Source: Marinobacter guineae (GTDB lineage: Bacteria > Pseudomonadota > Gammaproteobacteria > Pseudomonadales > Oleiphilaceae). Taken from it: a DNA stretch of 64,000 nt. The number at the start of each line of letters is the position of its first letter. Position 1 is the stretch's first letter. The position numbers and the translations under genes are program-made. Below are positions 23,680-32,267 of this stretch, piece by piece. A model generated the notes under the pieces. That model did not search any database. It had not been told where the DNA came from and saw only the letters and a list, made by a program, of their open reading frames with translations. Location of the stretch: NCBI RefSeq assembly GCF_002744735.1, contig NZ_KZ319341.1, positions 297,848 to 361,847 of the forward strand. The letters run 5' to 3'.

Positions 23680-24963
23680 TCAAACTCCCAACCTGTCGCG
23701 CAACGCGTAATACCAGGCCCCCATTGCCGTCAACGGTACCCGGAAGGTCCGTCCGCCGGGAAATGGGTAATGCGGCAGGCTGGCGAATGCGTCAAAGCGT
23801 TCGGCCTGACCCTGAATCGCAAGCGCGAGGGCTTTTCCTGCCACGTGAGTGAAAGTAACGCCATGGCCGGAACAGCCCTGGGAATAGAATATGTTGTCCT
23901 GCAGGCGACCCAATTGCGGGAGGCGTGAGAGCGTAAGGAGGAAGTTGCCGGTCCACGCGTAATCGATTTTGACTCCTGCCAGTTCTGGAAAGGTTTTCAG
24001 CATGTGGGGGCGAATCAGACGTTCGATATTGGCCGGGTCGCGGGCACCATAGGTCACACCGCCGCCATAGATCAGGCGTTTGTCGCCGGAGAGGCGGAAG
24101 TAGTCCAGCAGGTAGTTGCAGTCTTCCACGCAGTTATCTTCTGGCAGCAGTCGTTTTGCCGTGGCTTCGTCCAGTGGCGCAGTGGCAATGATCTGTGAAC
24201 CGCAGGGCATGGATTTGGCGCCCAGCTCGGGCACCAGACCGCCCAGGTAGGCGTTGCCTGCCAGCACTACAAATGGAGCCCTCACCTCACCTTCGTTGGT
24301 TTTCACCGTTGCCGGCTGGCCAGGAAGAATCTGCGTGACCTCGGAATGTTCGTGGATCACCCCACCCCGGGATTCCAGCGCTGCCGCTTCGCCCAGCGCC
24401 AGGTTCAGGGGATGGATATGTCCACCGGTGTGGTCGATCGCCCCACCCACATAGCGATCGGTGCCGACACGAGTGCGGATGGCTTCCTCATCCAGCAGTT
24501 CCAGCTTGTCATAGCCGAACCGGCGCCACAGCCCCTGCTGGGCTTCCAGATGTTTGAGCTGGCGCGCGTTCACAGCGGCGAAAATGCCACCCTCTTTCAG
24601 GTCGCACTTTATACCGTAACTCCGTACCCGTTGCCGGATAATCTGGCTGCCTTCAAAGGCCATATCCGCCAGCAGGCGCGCATGGTCTGGCGTGGTCTGG
24701 CGCTCAATAGCGTCCAGGTCCCGGCTGAAGCTGTTAACGATCTGACCACCGTTACGGCCGGAGGCACCCCAGCCCACGGTCGCCGCTTCCAGCACGACCA
24801 CCCGGAAACCCGCCTCGGCCAGAAACAGAGCCGTGGACAGACCGGTATAACCCGCACCCACCACGCACACATCCGCCGCACACTGGCCCTTCAGCGCAGG
24901 GCGTCTCGGTGCCGGATTGGCAGAGGCCACGTAATAGGAAGGAACCTTGGGATACTGGGTCAT
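23680..24963 (-). CDS. puuB: Gamma-glutamylputrescine oxidoreductase-like FAD enzyme
   Basis: 427 residues of the DAO (glycine/D-amino-acid oxidase) family. FAD binding is at about residues 32-60 (VCVVGAGYTGLSTALFLAEAG), followed by GWGASGRNGGQIVNS, a segment typical of PuuB. The C-terminal flavin site is NIFYSQGCSGHGVTFTHVAGK. PuuB oxidises gamma-glutamylputrescine to the aldehyde with release of ammonia and peroxide. Nearby puuC- and puuA-like genes and potFGHI support that role over other DAO functions. Divergent from puuC across about 210 bases. Confidence 0.85.
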   Translation of the reverse strand: MTQYPKVPSYYVASANPAPRRPALKGQCAADVCVVGAGYTGLSTALFLAEAGFRVVVLEAATVGWGASGRNGGQIVNSFSRDLDAIERQTTPDHARLLADMAFEGSQIIRQRVRSYGIKCDLKEGGIFAAVNARQLKHLEAQQGLWRRFGYDKLELLDEEAIRTRVGTDRYVGGAIDHTGGHIHPLNLALGEAAALESRGGVIHEHSEVTQILPGQPATVKTNEGEVRAPFVVLAGNAYLGGLVPELGAKSMPCGSQIIATAPLDEATAKRLLPEDNCVEDCNYLLDYFRLSGDKRLIYGGGVTYGARDPANIERLIRPHMLKTFPELAGVKIDYAWTGNFLLTLSRLPQLGRLQDNIFYSQGCSGHGVTFTHVAGKALALAIQGQAERFDAFASLPHYPFPGGRTFRVPLTAMGAWYYALRDRLGV

Positions 24964-25177
24964 AGGGTGGCGCCACGCAGGGTGTCGGACTGATCGGGTA
25001 ACGATCAGACAGGCAGTGGTAAGAGTTCAGGAGACGGCACAAAACATCGGCCGCCGAAGCAAGTCTATGCCAGCGGTCGACATCCGTGAAGACACGTTCT
25101 TCTACCTATATCTGAGGCCGCGATTGGTTGCAGAAGTGCTGCTATGATTGGCCAATTCCCCTGCCTGCGAGACGGCC

Positions 25178-26695
25178 ATGAATCAATCCACGTATTCCAC
25201 CACACCCACAGACCAGGCCGGATGGCAGGCGCTGGCAGATCAGCTCACTCTGGAGGGCCGGGCGTACGTAGATGGCGCTTATCAGTGGGCCAGTAACAAC
25301 GAGACCTTTGCCTGCATCAGCCCGGTGGACGGCCGCGAGCTGGCACAGATCGCCAGTTGCGACCAGGCCGATGCCGAGCTTGCCGTTGCTGCCGCCAGAA
25401 AGGCTTTTGAAAGCGGCGCCTGGAGCCACCTTGCACCCACCAAACGTAAAGCCGTATTGCTTCGTTTCGCGGACCTGATCGACGCCCATGGAGACGAACT
25501 GGCCCTGCTGGAAACCCTGGACATGGGCAAGCCCATCGGCCACGCCCGGGCAGTCGATGTGCCGGCAACCGTACGCGCGATCCGCTGGACCGCCGAGGCC
25601 ATCGACAAGGTGTATGGCGAACTGGCCGCCACGCCCCACGACCAGATCGGCATGATTTCCCGGGAACCTATCGGCGTCGTTGCGGCCATCGTGCCCTGGA
25701 ACTTCCCGATGATCATGGCCTCCTGGAAAATTGCACCGGCCCTGGCCGCCGGAAATTCGGTCATTCTCAAGCCCTCCGAGAAATCTCCGCTCACCGCCAT
25801 TCGCCTGGCGGCTCTGGCGGAGGAAGCGGGTATTCCCAATGGCGTGTTCAACGTGCTGCCAGGCTATGGCCACACCGTGGGCAAGGCCCTGGCCCTGCAC
25901 ATGGACGTTGATTGTCTGGTATTCACCGGCTCCACCAACGTGGCCAAGCAGCTGATGATCTATGCAGGCCAGTCCAACATGAAACGGGTGTGGCTGGAGG
26001 CCGGCGGCAAGAGCCCCAACATCGTCTTTGCGGATGCCCCGGACCTGAAAAAAGCCGCTGCAGAAGCCGCCAGTGCCATTGCCTTCAACCAGGGTGAAGT
26101 GTGCACCGCCGGCAGCCGCCTGTTGGTAGAGGAAAGCATCCGCACAGAGTTCCTTGGCCTGATTCGTGAGGCCCTGACAACGTGGCGCCCCGGCCACCCC
26201 CTGGACCCGGCAACGACTTGTGGTGCGATTGTCGATCAGGCCCAACTGGACCGCATCATCGAGTATATCGGTATCGGCAAGTCCGAAGGGGCGACCCTGG
26301 TGGAGGGCGGTAAGCGAGTGATGGAAGAGACCGGCGGGCTGTTTGTTCAGCCTACGGTATTTGACGGGGTGAATAACCGCATGCGCATTGCCTCAGAGGA
26401 AATCTTCGGGCCGGTGCTGTCGGTGATCGGGTTTAATACTGCCGAGGAAGCCATAACCATTGCCAACGATTCCATTTATGGCCTGGCGGCGGCGGTGTGG
26501 ACGTCCAACATCAACACCGCCCATAAGGTCGCCAAGGCGCTCAAAGCTGGCAGCGTCTGGATCAACCATTACGACGGCGGCGACATGACCGCGCCCTTTG
26601 GCGGGTTCAAACAGTCCGGCAATGGCCGTGACAAGTCCCTGCACGCCTTCGACAAGTACACCGAAATCAAGGCCACCTGGCTGGTGATTGAATAG
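25178..26695 (+). CDS. puuC: Gamma-glutamyl-aminobutyraldehyde dehydrogenase-like ALDH
   Basis: 505 residues, NAD(P)-dependent aldehyde dehydrogenase. Visible motifs are the cofactor loop FTGSTNVAKQL, the general-base glutamate in LEAGGKSPN and the catalytic cysteine in NQGEVCTAGSR. PuuC-like features include an N-terminal extension and the WINHYDGGDMTAPFGGFKQS stretch. It would oxidise gamma-glutamyl-gamma-aminobutyraldehyde (and other amino aldehydes) to the acid. ATG 25178 is chosen by family length; the ribosome site is weak. Divergent from puuB and convergent with puuA, from which it is separated by a strong hairpin. Confidence 0.88.
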   Translation: MNQSTYSTTPTDQAGWQALADQLTLEGRAYVDGAYQWASNNETFACISPVDGRELAQIASCDQADAELAVAAARKAFESGAWSHLAPTKRKAVLLRFADLIDAHGDELALLETLDMGKPIGHARAVDVPATVRAIRWTAEAIDKVYGELAATPHDQIGMISREPIGVVAAIVPWNFPMIMASWKIAPALAAGNSVILKPSEKSPLTAIRLAALAEEAGIPNGVFNVLPGYGHTVGKALALHMDVDCLVFTGSTNVAKQLMIYAGQSNMKRVWLEAGGKSPNIVFADAPDLKKAAAEAASAIAFNQGEVCTAGSRLLVEESIRTEFLGLIREALTTWRPGHPLDPATTCGAIVDQAQLDRIIEYIGIGKSEGATLVEGGKRVMEETGGLFVQPTVFDGVNNRMRIASEEIFGPVLSVIGFNTAEEAITIANDSIYGLAAAVWTSNINTAHKVAKALKAGSVWINHYDGGDMTAPFGGFKQSGNGRDKSLHAFDKYTEIKATWLVIE

Positions 26696-26699
26696 CCCC

Positions 26700-26738
26700 C
26701 AGTGAACAACGGCGCCTTGCGGGCGCCGTTGTTCACTG
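26700..26738. terminator. Strong bidirectional hairpin between puuC and puuA
   Basis: A perfect 17-bp stem (left arm 26700-26716 starting CAGTGAACAACGG, right arm 26722-26738) with the loop TTGCG sits between the convergent puuC and puuA genes. No long T run follows on either strand, so termination may be imperfect, but position and stem strength make a shared transcription terminator the best reading. Confidence 0.75.
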
Positions 26739-26750
26739 CGAGTTGACCGT

Positions 26751-28115
26751 TTATACGGTGTGCAGGTACCACAGGTATTCCAGGTCCGAGATGGTCATCT
26801 CGAACTCGTTCAACTCGTGCTCCTTACAGGCCACGAACACATCCAGGAACTGGCTGCCGAGATAGTCCGCCATCACTGTGGACTGGCCCAGCTCCCGCAA
26901 GGCATCCCGCAGGTTGTTCACCAGCGTTGCTTCGTGCTGCTCATGGGCGTTTCCGACCGTCACCGGCGGCGGCTCAATCCTGTTGGAGATGCCGTAATGG
27001 ATGCCTGCCAGCACGGCTGCCATCAAAAGGTAGGAGTTTGCATCGGCGCCGGCTACTCGGTGCTCAATGCGCAGTGCTTCGGGATCCCCACCCGGCAATC
27101 GCAGTGACGCGGTGCGGTTGTCCACGCCCCAGGTGGCCGCGCTGGGAACGTAATACTCCGGGCTGAACCGGCGGTAGGAGTTGATGTTGGGGCAGAACAG
27201 CGCCATGGCATCGTTCATGGTGGCCACCAGCCCGCCAATCGCCCAACGCAGCATGTCGTTGGGTTGCTCGGCATCGCCGGCGAATACGTTGCGCCCTTCC
27301 CCGTCCACCAGGCTCACATGCAGGTGCATGCCGCTTCCCGCCTGATTGTGATAGGGCTTGGCCATGAAGGTGGTGTCCATCTCGTGATCGTAGGCCATGT
27401 TCTTGATCAGGCGCTTGAGCAGAGTGGCATGGTCACAGGCGCGCACGGCGTCGTCCACATAATGCAGGTTTACCTCAAACTGGCCAGGGGCGGATTCCGC
27501 CACCAGGGCATCCGCCGGCAATTCCTGCTCATGGGCCGCATCCAGTACGTCCGCCAGGAATTCCGCGTACTCATCGAGATCATCAATGGAATAGGCCTGG
27601 GTACCCGCCGGGCGCTTGCCCGAAATGGGCGACTTGGGTGGCTGAGGCCTGCCTGCAAGGTTCTCCTGATCAATCAGGTAGAACTCCAGCTCAAAGGCGG
27701 CAACCGGTGTCAGCCCCAGTTCCTCGAAGCGTTTGACGATGTTCTGCAGCACCACGCGCGGGTCCGCAAAAAACGGCGTTTCGCGATCCAGTTCAAACAT
27801 GGTCAGCAAAAGCTGGGCGGTAGGCCGCTTCTGCCAGGGCTCCATGGTGAGGGTGCCGTCAATGGGCAGGCAGATCCGGTCCGCTTCGCCGATATCCAGG
27901 CCCAAGCCGGTTTCTTCCACGGTGGTGCCCTGGATGTTCAGGGCAAAAATGGACGCCGGCATTGCAACGCCCCGCTCGAACACTTTCGCCAAGGTCGACG
28001 GGTCCACCCGCTTACCACGAACAATGCCATTCATATCCGGAATCAGCAGATCAACGAACTGCAGTTCCGGGTGCGCCTGCAGGAACGCCTCAGCGCTCTC
28101 AAAACCAGAACCCAT
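26751..28115 (-). CDS. puuA: Gamma-glutamylputrescine synthetase-like glutamine synthetase
   Basis: 454 residues of the glutamine synthetase superfamily. Seen are the metal-binding FELEFYLID, the glutamate/metal-site segment NQAGSGMHLHVSL and the ATP-binding NSYRRFSPEYYVPSAATWGV, with the RIEHRVAGADANSYL block characteristic of PuuA/GlnA3-like branches rather than GlnA. It ligates glutamate to putrescine (or another amine) using ATP, the first step of the Puu pathway. ATG 28115 is chosen; an upstream GTG is also in frame. No adenylylation tyrosine loop typical of GlnA is evident. Convergent with puuC. Confidence 0.87.
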   Translation of the reverse strand: MGSGFESAEAFLQAHPELQFVDLLIPDMNGIVRGKRVDPSTLAKVFERGVAMPASIFALNIQGTTVEETGLGLDIGEADRICLPIDGTLTMEPWQKRPTAQLLLTMFELDRETPFFADPRVVLQNIVKRFEELGLTPVAAFELEFYLIDQENLAGRPQPPKSPISGKRPAGTQAYSIDDLDEYAEFLADVLDAAHEQELPADALVAESAPGQFEVNLHYVDDAVRACDHATLLKRLIKNMAYDHEMDTTFMAKPYHNQAGSGMHLHVSLVDGEGRNVFAGDAEQPNDMLRWAIGGLVATMNDAMALFCPNINSYRRFSPEYYVPSAATWGVDNRTASLRLPGGDPEALRIEHRVAGADANSYLLMAAVLAGIHYGISNRIEPPPVTVGNAHEQHEATLVNNLRDALRELGQSTVMADYLGSQFLDVFVACKEHELNEFEMTISDLEYLWYLHTV

Positions 28116-28366
28116 AGGGAAAGCCTTCCACAAACACTGACAGGCCTGTGGCGAGGGGCCGGCACAGGGGGTCTTAACGCTCCTTTATCCGGTTTTTCGG
28201 AGTGTTTTGCAAGATAGGCATATACCGTATCAACCGGTGGTGTCCGAATTGGCCAGCGGAGGCTGTGATGTGCTGGGCACAAAAATCTAGAGGATAACTT
28301 CCATAGGATGTAAGGTTCATTGCTGCGATTGAGCTCACATTTACTGTCGTTCCAGGGAGTACCCCC

Positions 28367-28696
28367 ATGAAAACAGCCGTCGGCCTATCAGTATTTCTGA
28401 TGGCGTTCAGCCTCATTAGCGGGGCTCAGGAGATCGATTACAAAAAGCGCAACACTCATATTTTCTGCTCGTCCCACCTGGCAGTGATCAGTGAATCGCT
28501 CGACGAAAAAGGAGATGAGTACCAGGCTCTGGCCTTCCTGTCCAAGATGCATCGTGATGAGGGCAGGAAATTGGGTGCCACGCAAAAACACTTTGAAGAC
28601 GTCGCCGGCTACCTGAAAAAGGTTCGAAGTAACAACAAGCAGAAATGGGACAGACTGTCCTCCCGGAGCAAAAAGGTCTGCCTGCCCAACTCCTGA
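28367..28696 (+). CDS. Small secreted protein of unknown function
   Basis: 109 residues with a likely signal peptide (MKTAVGLSVFLMAFSLISGA, cleavage after about residue 19-20). The mature part is basic and helical (KHFEDVAGYLKKVRSNNKQK) with two cysteines that could form a disulfide (CSSHL near residue 34 and KVCLPNS at the end). GGGAG lies before the ATG. I do not recognise a family. It is convergent with the GGDEF gene, eight bases away, and about 250 bases from puuA. Confidence 0.65.
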   Translation: MKTAVGLSVFLMAFSLISGAQEIDYKKRNTHIFCSSHLAVISESLDEKGDEYQALAFLSKMHRDEGRKLGATQKHFEDVAGYLKKVRSNNKQKWDRLSSRSKKVCLPNS

Positions 28697-28703
28697 TGCC
28701 GCA

Positions 28704-30035
28704 CTAGGTTGTATGCCTTTTGCTCAAATACATGTTGGCGTCGGCCTTGCTCAGTAACTCCCGGGCCGTTAACCCGTCTTCCGGGTACAGCGCGGTGCCG
28801 ATGCTGCATGAAACGTGAAAGGCCTTGCCTTCAAGATTCATCGGCAATGACATGAGTTCACTGATCTTGGCAACCGCTGTCTCGACGGAGTGGTGGCCAT
28901 GAACATCGGTCAAAAGCACCGTGAATTCGTCGCCACCCATACGCGCGACAGTATCCGTATCCCGTGTACAGTCCTCCAGCCTGCGGGCCATCTCGATGAG
29001 CAATTGATCTCCTGCCTCATGTCCTTCGGTGTCGTTGATCTTTTTGAAATCATTGAGATCAAGGTACAACAATGCCAGACGGCCTTCGTTCCTGCCGGCC
29101 GAACGCAGGGCCATTTCCAGGCGGTCGTAGAATAATGAACGGTTGGTCAAACCAGTCAGTCCGTCGTGGTGCGCCATGAACCGAAGACGTTCTTCTGCCC
29201 GTTTGCGCTCAAACACTGTCGCAAGCTGGGTGGCCACAAACTGCAGCAACGCCTGATCCGCTTTGCGGTAGCGCGTGCCCGGCGACGGATTTTCAATAAC
29301 CAGTGCACCAAGTGCAGCGTCCCGGGACATCAGGGGGACACCCAACCAATTGGCACCGTCAGGTTGTGTAAGGTCATTTAGCCCCACTCCGTGACGGACA
29401 GGATCACGGGACGCCACCAAAGCCTGCCCTGCGCTGATAACATCGGCAATGGCTGTGCCGGTTTCCATCGGCTTATCGATCCAGCCACTGGACGGTCCAG
29501 CGGACCAGTCCGGAACACTGAGCATCCCCCTGCCAGCGTCGTAAAACGCAAGGCACAGGTCAGATTCCGGGAACAGCTCGCGGATCACCTCGCGGACACC
29601 ATCGCACAGCGTTCGGATAGTGTCTGCTGCATGGGCCGCTTCGGAAATCCGATACAACGCGTTCCGGGTCTGATCTTCCCGTCGAAGGGCGGTAACATTC
29701 CGCGCCACGGCAATCCTCAGGCGATCCTGATCGGACCAGCGTGCGGACCAAAGGATATGAACAATGCTGCCATCTTTGTGCAGGTAACGATTCTCGAAAT
29801 CCGAGTGGGACTGGCCACTCATCACGTTTCTGGCAGCGGCAAGCGTGCGATCCAGGTCATCAGGGTGGATGTAATCCAGAATCCGGGTGTCGGTCATCTC
29901 GCTGGCGGAATAACCAAGCAGCTGCTCGCAGGCATCACTGATAAACACAATTTGGCCGAATTCATCGACCACGAACACCGTATCGAGTAACAGATTGATC
30001 AGCTTGGGATACAGGGCTTTGAAATCGATAGTCAC
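28704..30035 (-). CDS. PAS-GAF-GGDEF diguanylate cyclase
   Basis: 443 residues. A PAS domain covers about 10-120 (FVVDEFGQIVFISDACEQLL). A GAF-like domain follows at about 135-275 (GANWLGVPLMSRDAALGALV). A GGDEF domain ends the protein, with the intact active site MGGDEF. An inhibitory c-di-GMP site RDTD lies exactly five residues before GGDEF. No transmembrane segments, so a cytoplasmic sensor synthesising c-di-GMP from GTP. The ATG at 30035 overlaps the stop of the small gene at 30032 by four bases, so the two are translationally coupled. Confidence 0.92.
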   Translation of the reverse strand: MTIDFKALYPKLINLLLDTVFVVDEFGQIVFISDACEQLLGYSASEMTDTRILDYIHPDDLDRTLAAARNVMSGQSHSDFENRYLHKDGSIVHILWSARWSDQDRLRIAVARNVTALRREDQTRNALYRISEAAHAADTIRTLCDGVREVIRELFPESDLCLAFYDAGRGMLSVPDWSAGPSSGWIDKPMETGTAIADVISAGQALVASRDPVRHGVGLNDLTQPDGANWLGVPLMSRDAALGALVIENPSPGTRYRKADQALLQFVATQLATVFERKRAEERLRFMAHHDGLTGLTNRSLFYDRLEMALRSAGRNEGRLALLYLDLNDFKKINDTEGHEAGDQLLIEMARRLEDCTRDTDTVARMGGDEFTVLLTDVHGHHSVETAVAKISELMSLPMNLEGKAFHVSCSIGTALYPEDGLTARELLSKADANMYLSKRHTT

Positions 30036-30268
30036 AAACCGTCCCCCTTTACTCCCAGCCGGTCAAGATAGACGTGAAGCTCCGCTTCACTCATATCCAC
30101 ATACTCCAGCACCCGTCCATAAAGCATGGCGGTCGGCACGTTGCGGCCCTTCAGTTCCCGCTGGGTTTCATGCAGCACATACAGAATGATGCGCTCGGTG
30201 CGGGTGAGGCCGTCGCGGGCATCCGGGATGACTTCCAGGAGGGTTTGCAGGGGGTCTGGGTCAGGCAT
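30032..30268 (-). CDS. Small conserved-looking protein coupled to the GGDEF gene
   Basis: 78 residues from the ATG at 30268 (MPDPDPLQTLLEVIPDARDG). It is acidic and helical, with a possible winged-helix-like C-terminal part (MSEAELHVYLDRLGVKG). The TGA overlaps the ATG of the PAS-GAF-GGDEF gene by four bases (ATGA), the classic sign of translational coupling. No family recognised. It may be a partner or regulator of the cyclase, but that is inferred from coupling alone. Confidence 0.7.
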   Translation of the reverse strand: MPDPDPLQTLLEVIPDARDGLTRTERIILYVLHETQRELKGRNVPTAMLYGRVLEYVDMSEAELHVYLDRLGVKGDGL

Positions 30269-30356
30269 TATGTACTCGGCATGAAGATTGGACCGGTACA
30301 TAGTAGCAGTCTGGCAGCGGCAGCCCCAGAGGGCGACCGCTGTCTTTCATGCCAAC

Positions 30357-31769
30357 TCAGATTTGCTTGTAAACAACCTCCGACAGCCGGCTGCGGTTGC
30401 CATCGGTGTCCAGGGTGCGGATAGCGAAGTACCAGGTACCTTCGGTGAGCTCATCGACCAGCAGTTCGTCGACGGAGGCATCGCCAATGGCGATGCTCTG
30501 GTCCAGGGCTTCTGCGCTGGTACCGTAGACCACTTCGAAGCCGGCGATTTCACCCATGGCCAGGCTGGCACCATTCTCGCGGGTCAACGGCGCGGTCCAG
30601 CTCAACAGTGCAGTATTCGCCGGAACGGTTTCTTCCGGAACTATTTCATTGGCCGGCGGTTGAATGGTTCCGGTATCGGCTACCGTTTCACCAGTGCTGT
30701 TGTCGCCAGTTCCAACCGTTTCTTCGGTGGTACCGGTATTATCGTTCGTGGAGTCCCCGGTTGGATTATTCGTTGTTTCCTCGGTGTCAGCAACACTGGT
30801 GTCGCTGCCGGCGTTAACGTCGGCAATGGTCTTGAAGCGCTGTACGTTGCGGTTCTGAACCACCGCCAGTTTCTGGCTGATTATGCTTGAGTCTGTGGTT
30901 GCCTGGAGCTCGGAGGCCTGCAGTGCTGCGGCAGAGACAAGGTCCGCGAGTGCTACGTTGGTGCCATCGCCCATCACACTGATCTGGCCCGTGGCACTGA
31001 CCTGAGAGGTGAGGTCGTTCAGTACATCAGAAATCGAGTTCCACCGGGCGCTGTCGTTTACCAGAGCCAGGAAGGCGGCGTTAGCGATAGCGACCTGAAT
31101 CGCGTCAGCGGAAACACTGGTCAAGTTGTCAAGCTGGGTCACATCCGGCGGCGTGAGACGGAGCGCCCCGGCCGGGAGCCCAAACCAGTTTTCCACCGTT
31201 GTGTAGGCACTTGAGAGCGCATTCGGCGAAAGTCCGTTGGCACCGCGTTCTGCCAAGGTAACGGCCAGGTGTGTCAACGGAGTCAGGTTGACGGTTTCCA
31301 TACTCAGATCGCCGGCGCCGCGAAGGCTGAAGTTGGTGTCCAGCGCCATTGGCTGACCAAAGGCAACGGGCGCCGAACCGGCTTGATCACACTGGGGAAC
31401 AACGTCGCAGATCATGCGGGTGCTGCCATCGGCCTGGAGCTCTACCAGGGCCCAGCCTTCCGCCTTGCCCCGAAGCTGCCATTCGTAACTGCCGTCTTTA
31501 GCCGTACGCACGGGCTTTGCGGCCTGACGTTGCGGGGCGTAATTGCCGTCTTTATCCGCAATCAGGCGGTTGGCGACGACAAGACCCTGCTGGATAACGC
31601 CCTTCATGGCGGCACCGGCAATCTGCACTGTCGGTTCGGTTGCACCCCGGGATTGCGTCGTTGCAGTGCTGTCGTCGGTAGGAATGCCCAGACCGCAGCC
31701 AGAAAGCAGAACCACCGCAGGTAACATCAGCAGTCCTTGCCTCGATAACTTTTTGCCGCAATATGACAT
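30357..31769 (-). CDS. Predicted lipoprotein with C-terminal fibronectin type III-like domain
   Basis: 470 residues. A lipobox LLSGC places the lipidated cysteine at about residue 25, so the protein is anchored in the envelope; Gly at +2 favours the outer membrane. The N-terminal 290 residues include an Ig-like GAAMKGVIQQGLVVA segment resembling carboxypeptidase-regulatory-like domains of cell-surface proteins. A low-complexity linker rich in Thr, Asn, Asp, Gly and Glu (about residues 315-375) follows, then a fibronectin-III-like domain (TALLSWTAPLTRENG ... GTWYFAIRTLDTDGNRS). Probably a surface or matrix-binding protein; partner unknown. ATG 31769 preferred, with an upstream GTG possible. 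Confidence 0.75.
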   Translation of the reverse strand: MSYCGKKLSRQGLLMLPAVVLLSGCGLGIPTDDSTATTQSRGATEPTVQIAGAAMKGVIQQGLVVANRLIADKDGNYAPQRQAAKPVRTAKDGSYEWQLRGKAEGWALVELQADGSTRMICDVVPQCDQAGSAPVAFGQPMALDTNFSLRGAGDLSMETVNLTPLTHLAVTLAERGANGLSPNALSSAYTTVENWFGLPAGALRLTPPDVTQLDNLTSVSADAIQVAIANAAFLALVNDSARWNSISDVLNDLTSQVSATGQISVMGDGTNVALADLVSAAALQASELQATTDSSIISQKLAVVQNRNVQRFKTIADVNAGSDTSVADTEETTNNPTGDSTNDNTGTTEETVGTGDNSTGETVADTGTIQPPANEIVPEETVPANTALLSWTAPLTRENGASLAMGEIAGFEVVYGTSAEALDQSIAIGDASVDELLVDELTEGTWYFAIRTLDTDGNRSRLSEVVYKQI

Positions 31770-32267
31770 TTTTCGCACCAATTTATTGACGAGTTCGGAC
31801 GAATCATACAGCGGCGGTTTTTGGCTATGTGCGGCCTGGTTCCGGATTTATCCGGATGAACTCGTCAGAAATTTGGCGCTTACGGAGTGATACACGTTGT
31901 GATTGAACGTAACATCGTAAGGACCTGAATATCCGCAGTTAACGCTCTGTTTTGGCGTGCGTTTATTCAGGCCTGAGGGGCCATTCAACGAAGCGGCCTG
32001 CGAGATGCCAGTGGAAGGTGATTACAAATTAAAACAGGGACGACCTGGCCCGGATAAGCACAACCACCCATCCCCGGCACCGAAATTTTTGTAGCGCACC
32101 GGAGATTCTCGTGCTAAATATCGCGCGAGTACGGCCGGTTCCCCACCGCCGTTTCCAGGACAAGCCTCAAAGGAGCCGCCCTGCGGCCACCCTCAGCAGA
32201 CCTGCACAACACTGCGTGCGTCCTGCACGTTTTGTATTAATCCCTTTTGAGTGAGGGACATCATCCA
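31770..32267. other. Non-coding 498-bp region upstream of potF
   Basis: No convincing gene is seen between the divergent lipoprotein and potF genes. The left half is AT-rich and contains TCCGGATTTATCCGGA, two copies of the self-complementary TCCGGA, near 31841-31856. The right part (about 32040-32230) is GC-rich and could fold extensively, as a long 5' leader might. No known riboswitch class was recognised. It must hold the promoters of both flanking genes. Confidence 0.5.

Noticed and set aside
31788..31866. Inverted repeat GACGAGTTC ... GAACTCGTC as a terminator or attachment site
   Set aside because: The arms are 9 bp and 61 bases apart with no T run or flanking repeat; likely chance in a 500-bp gap.
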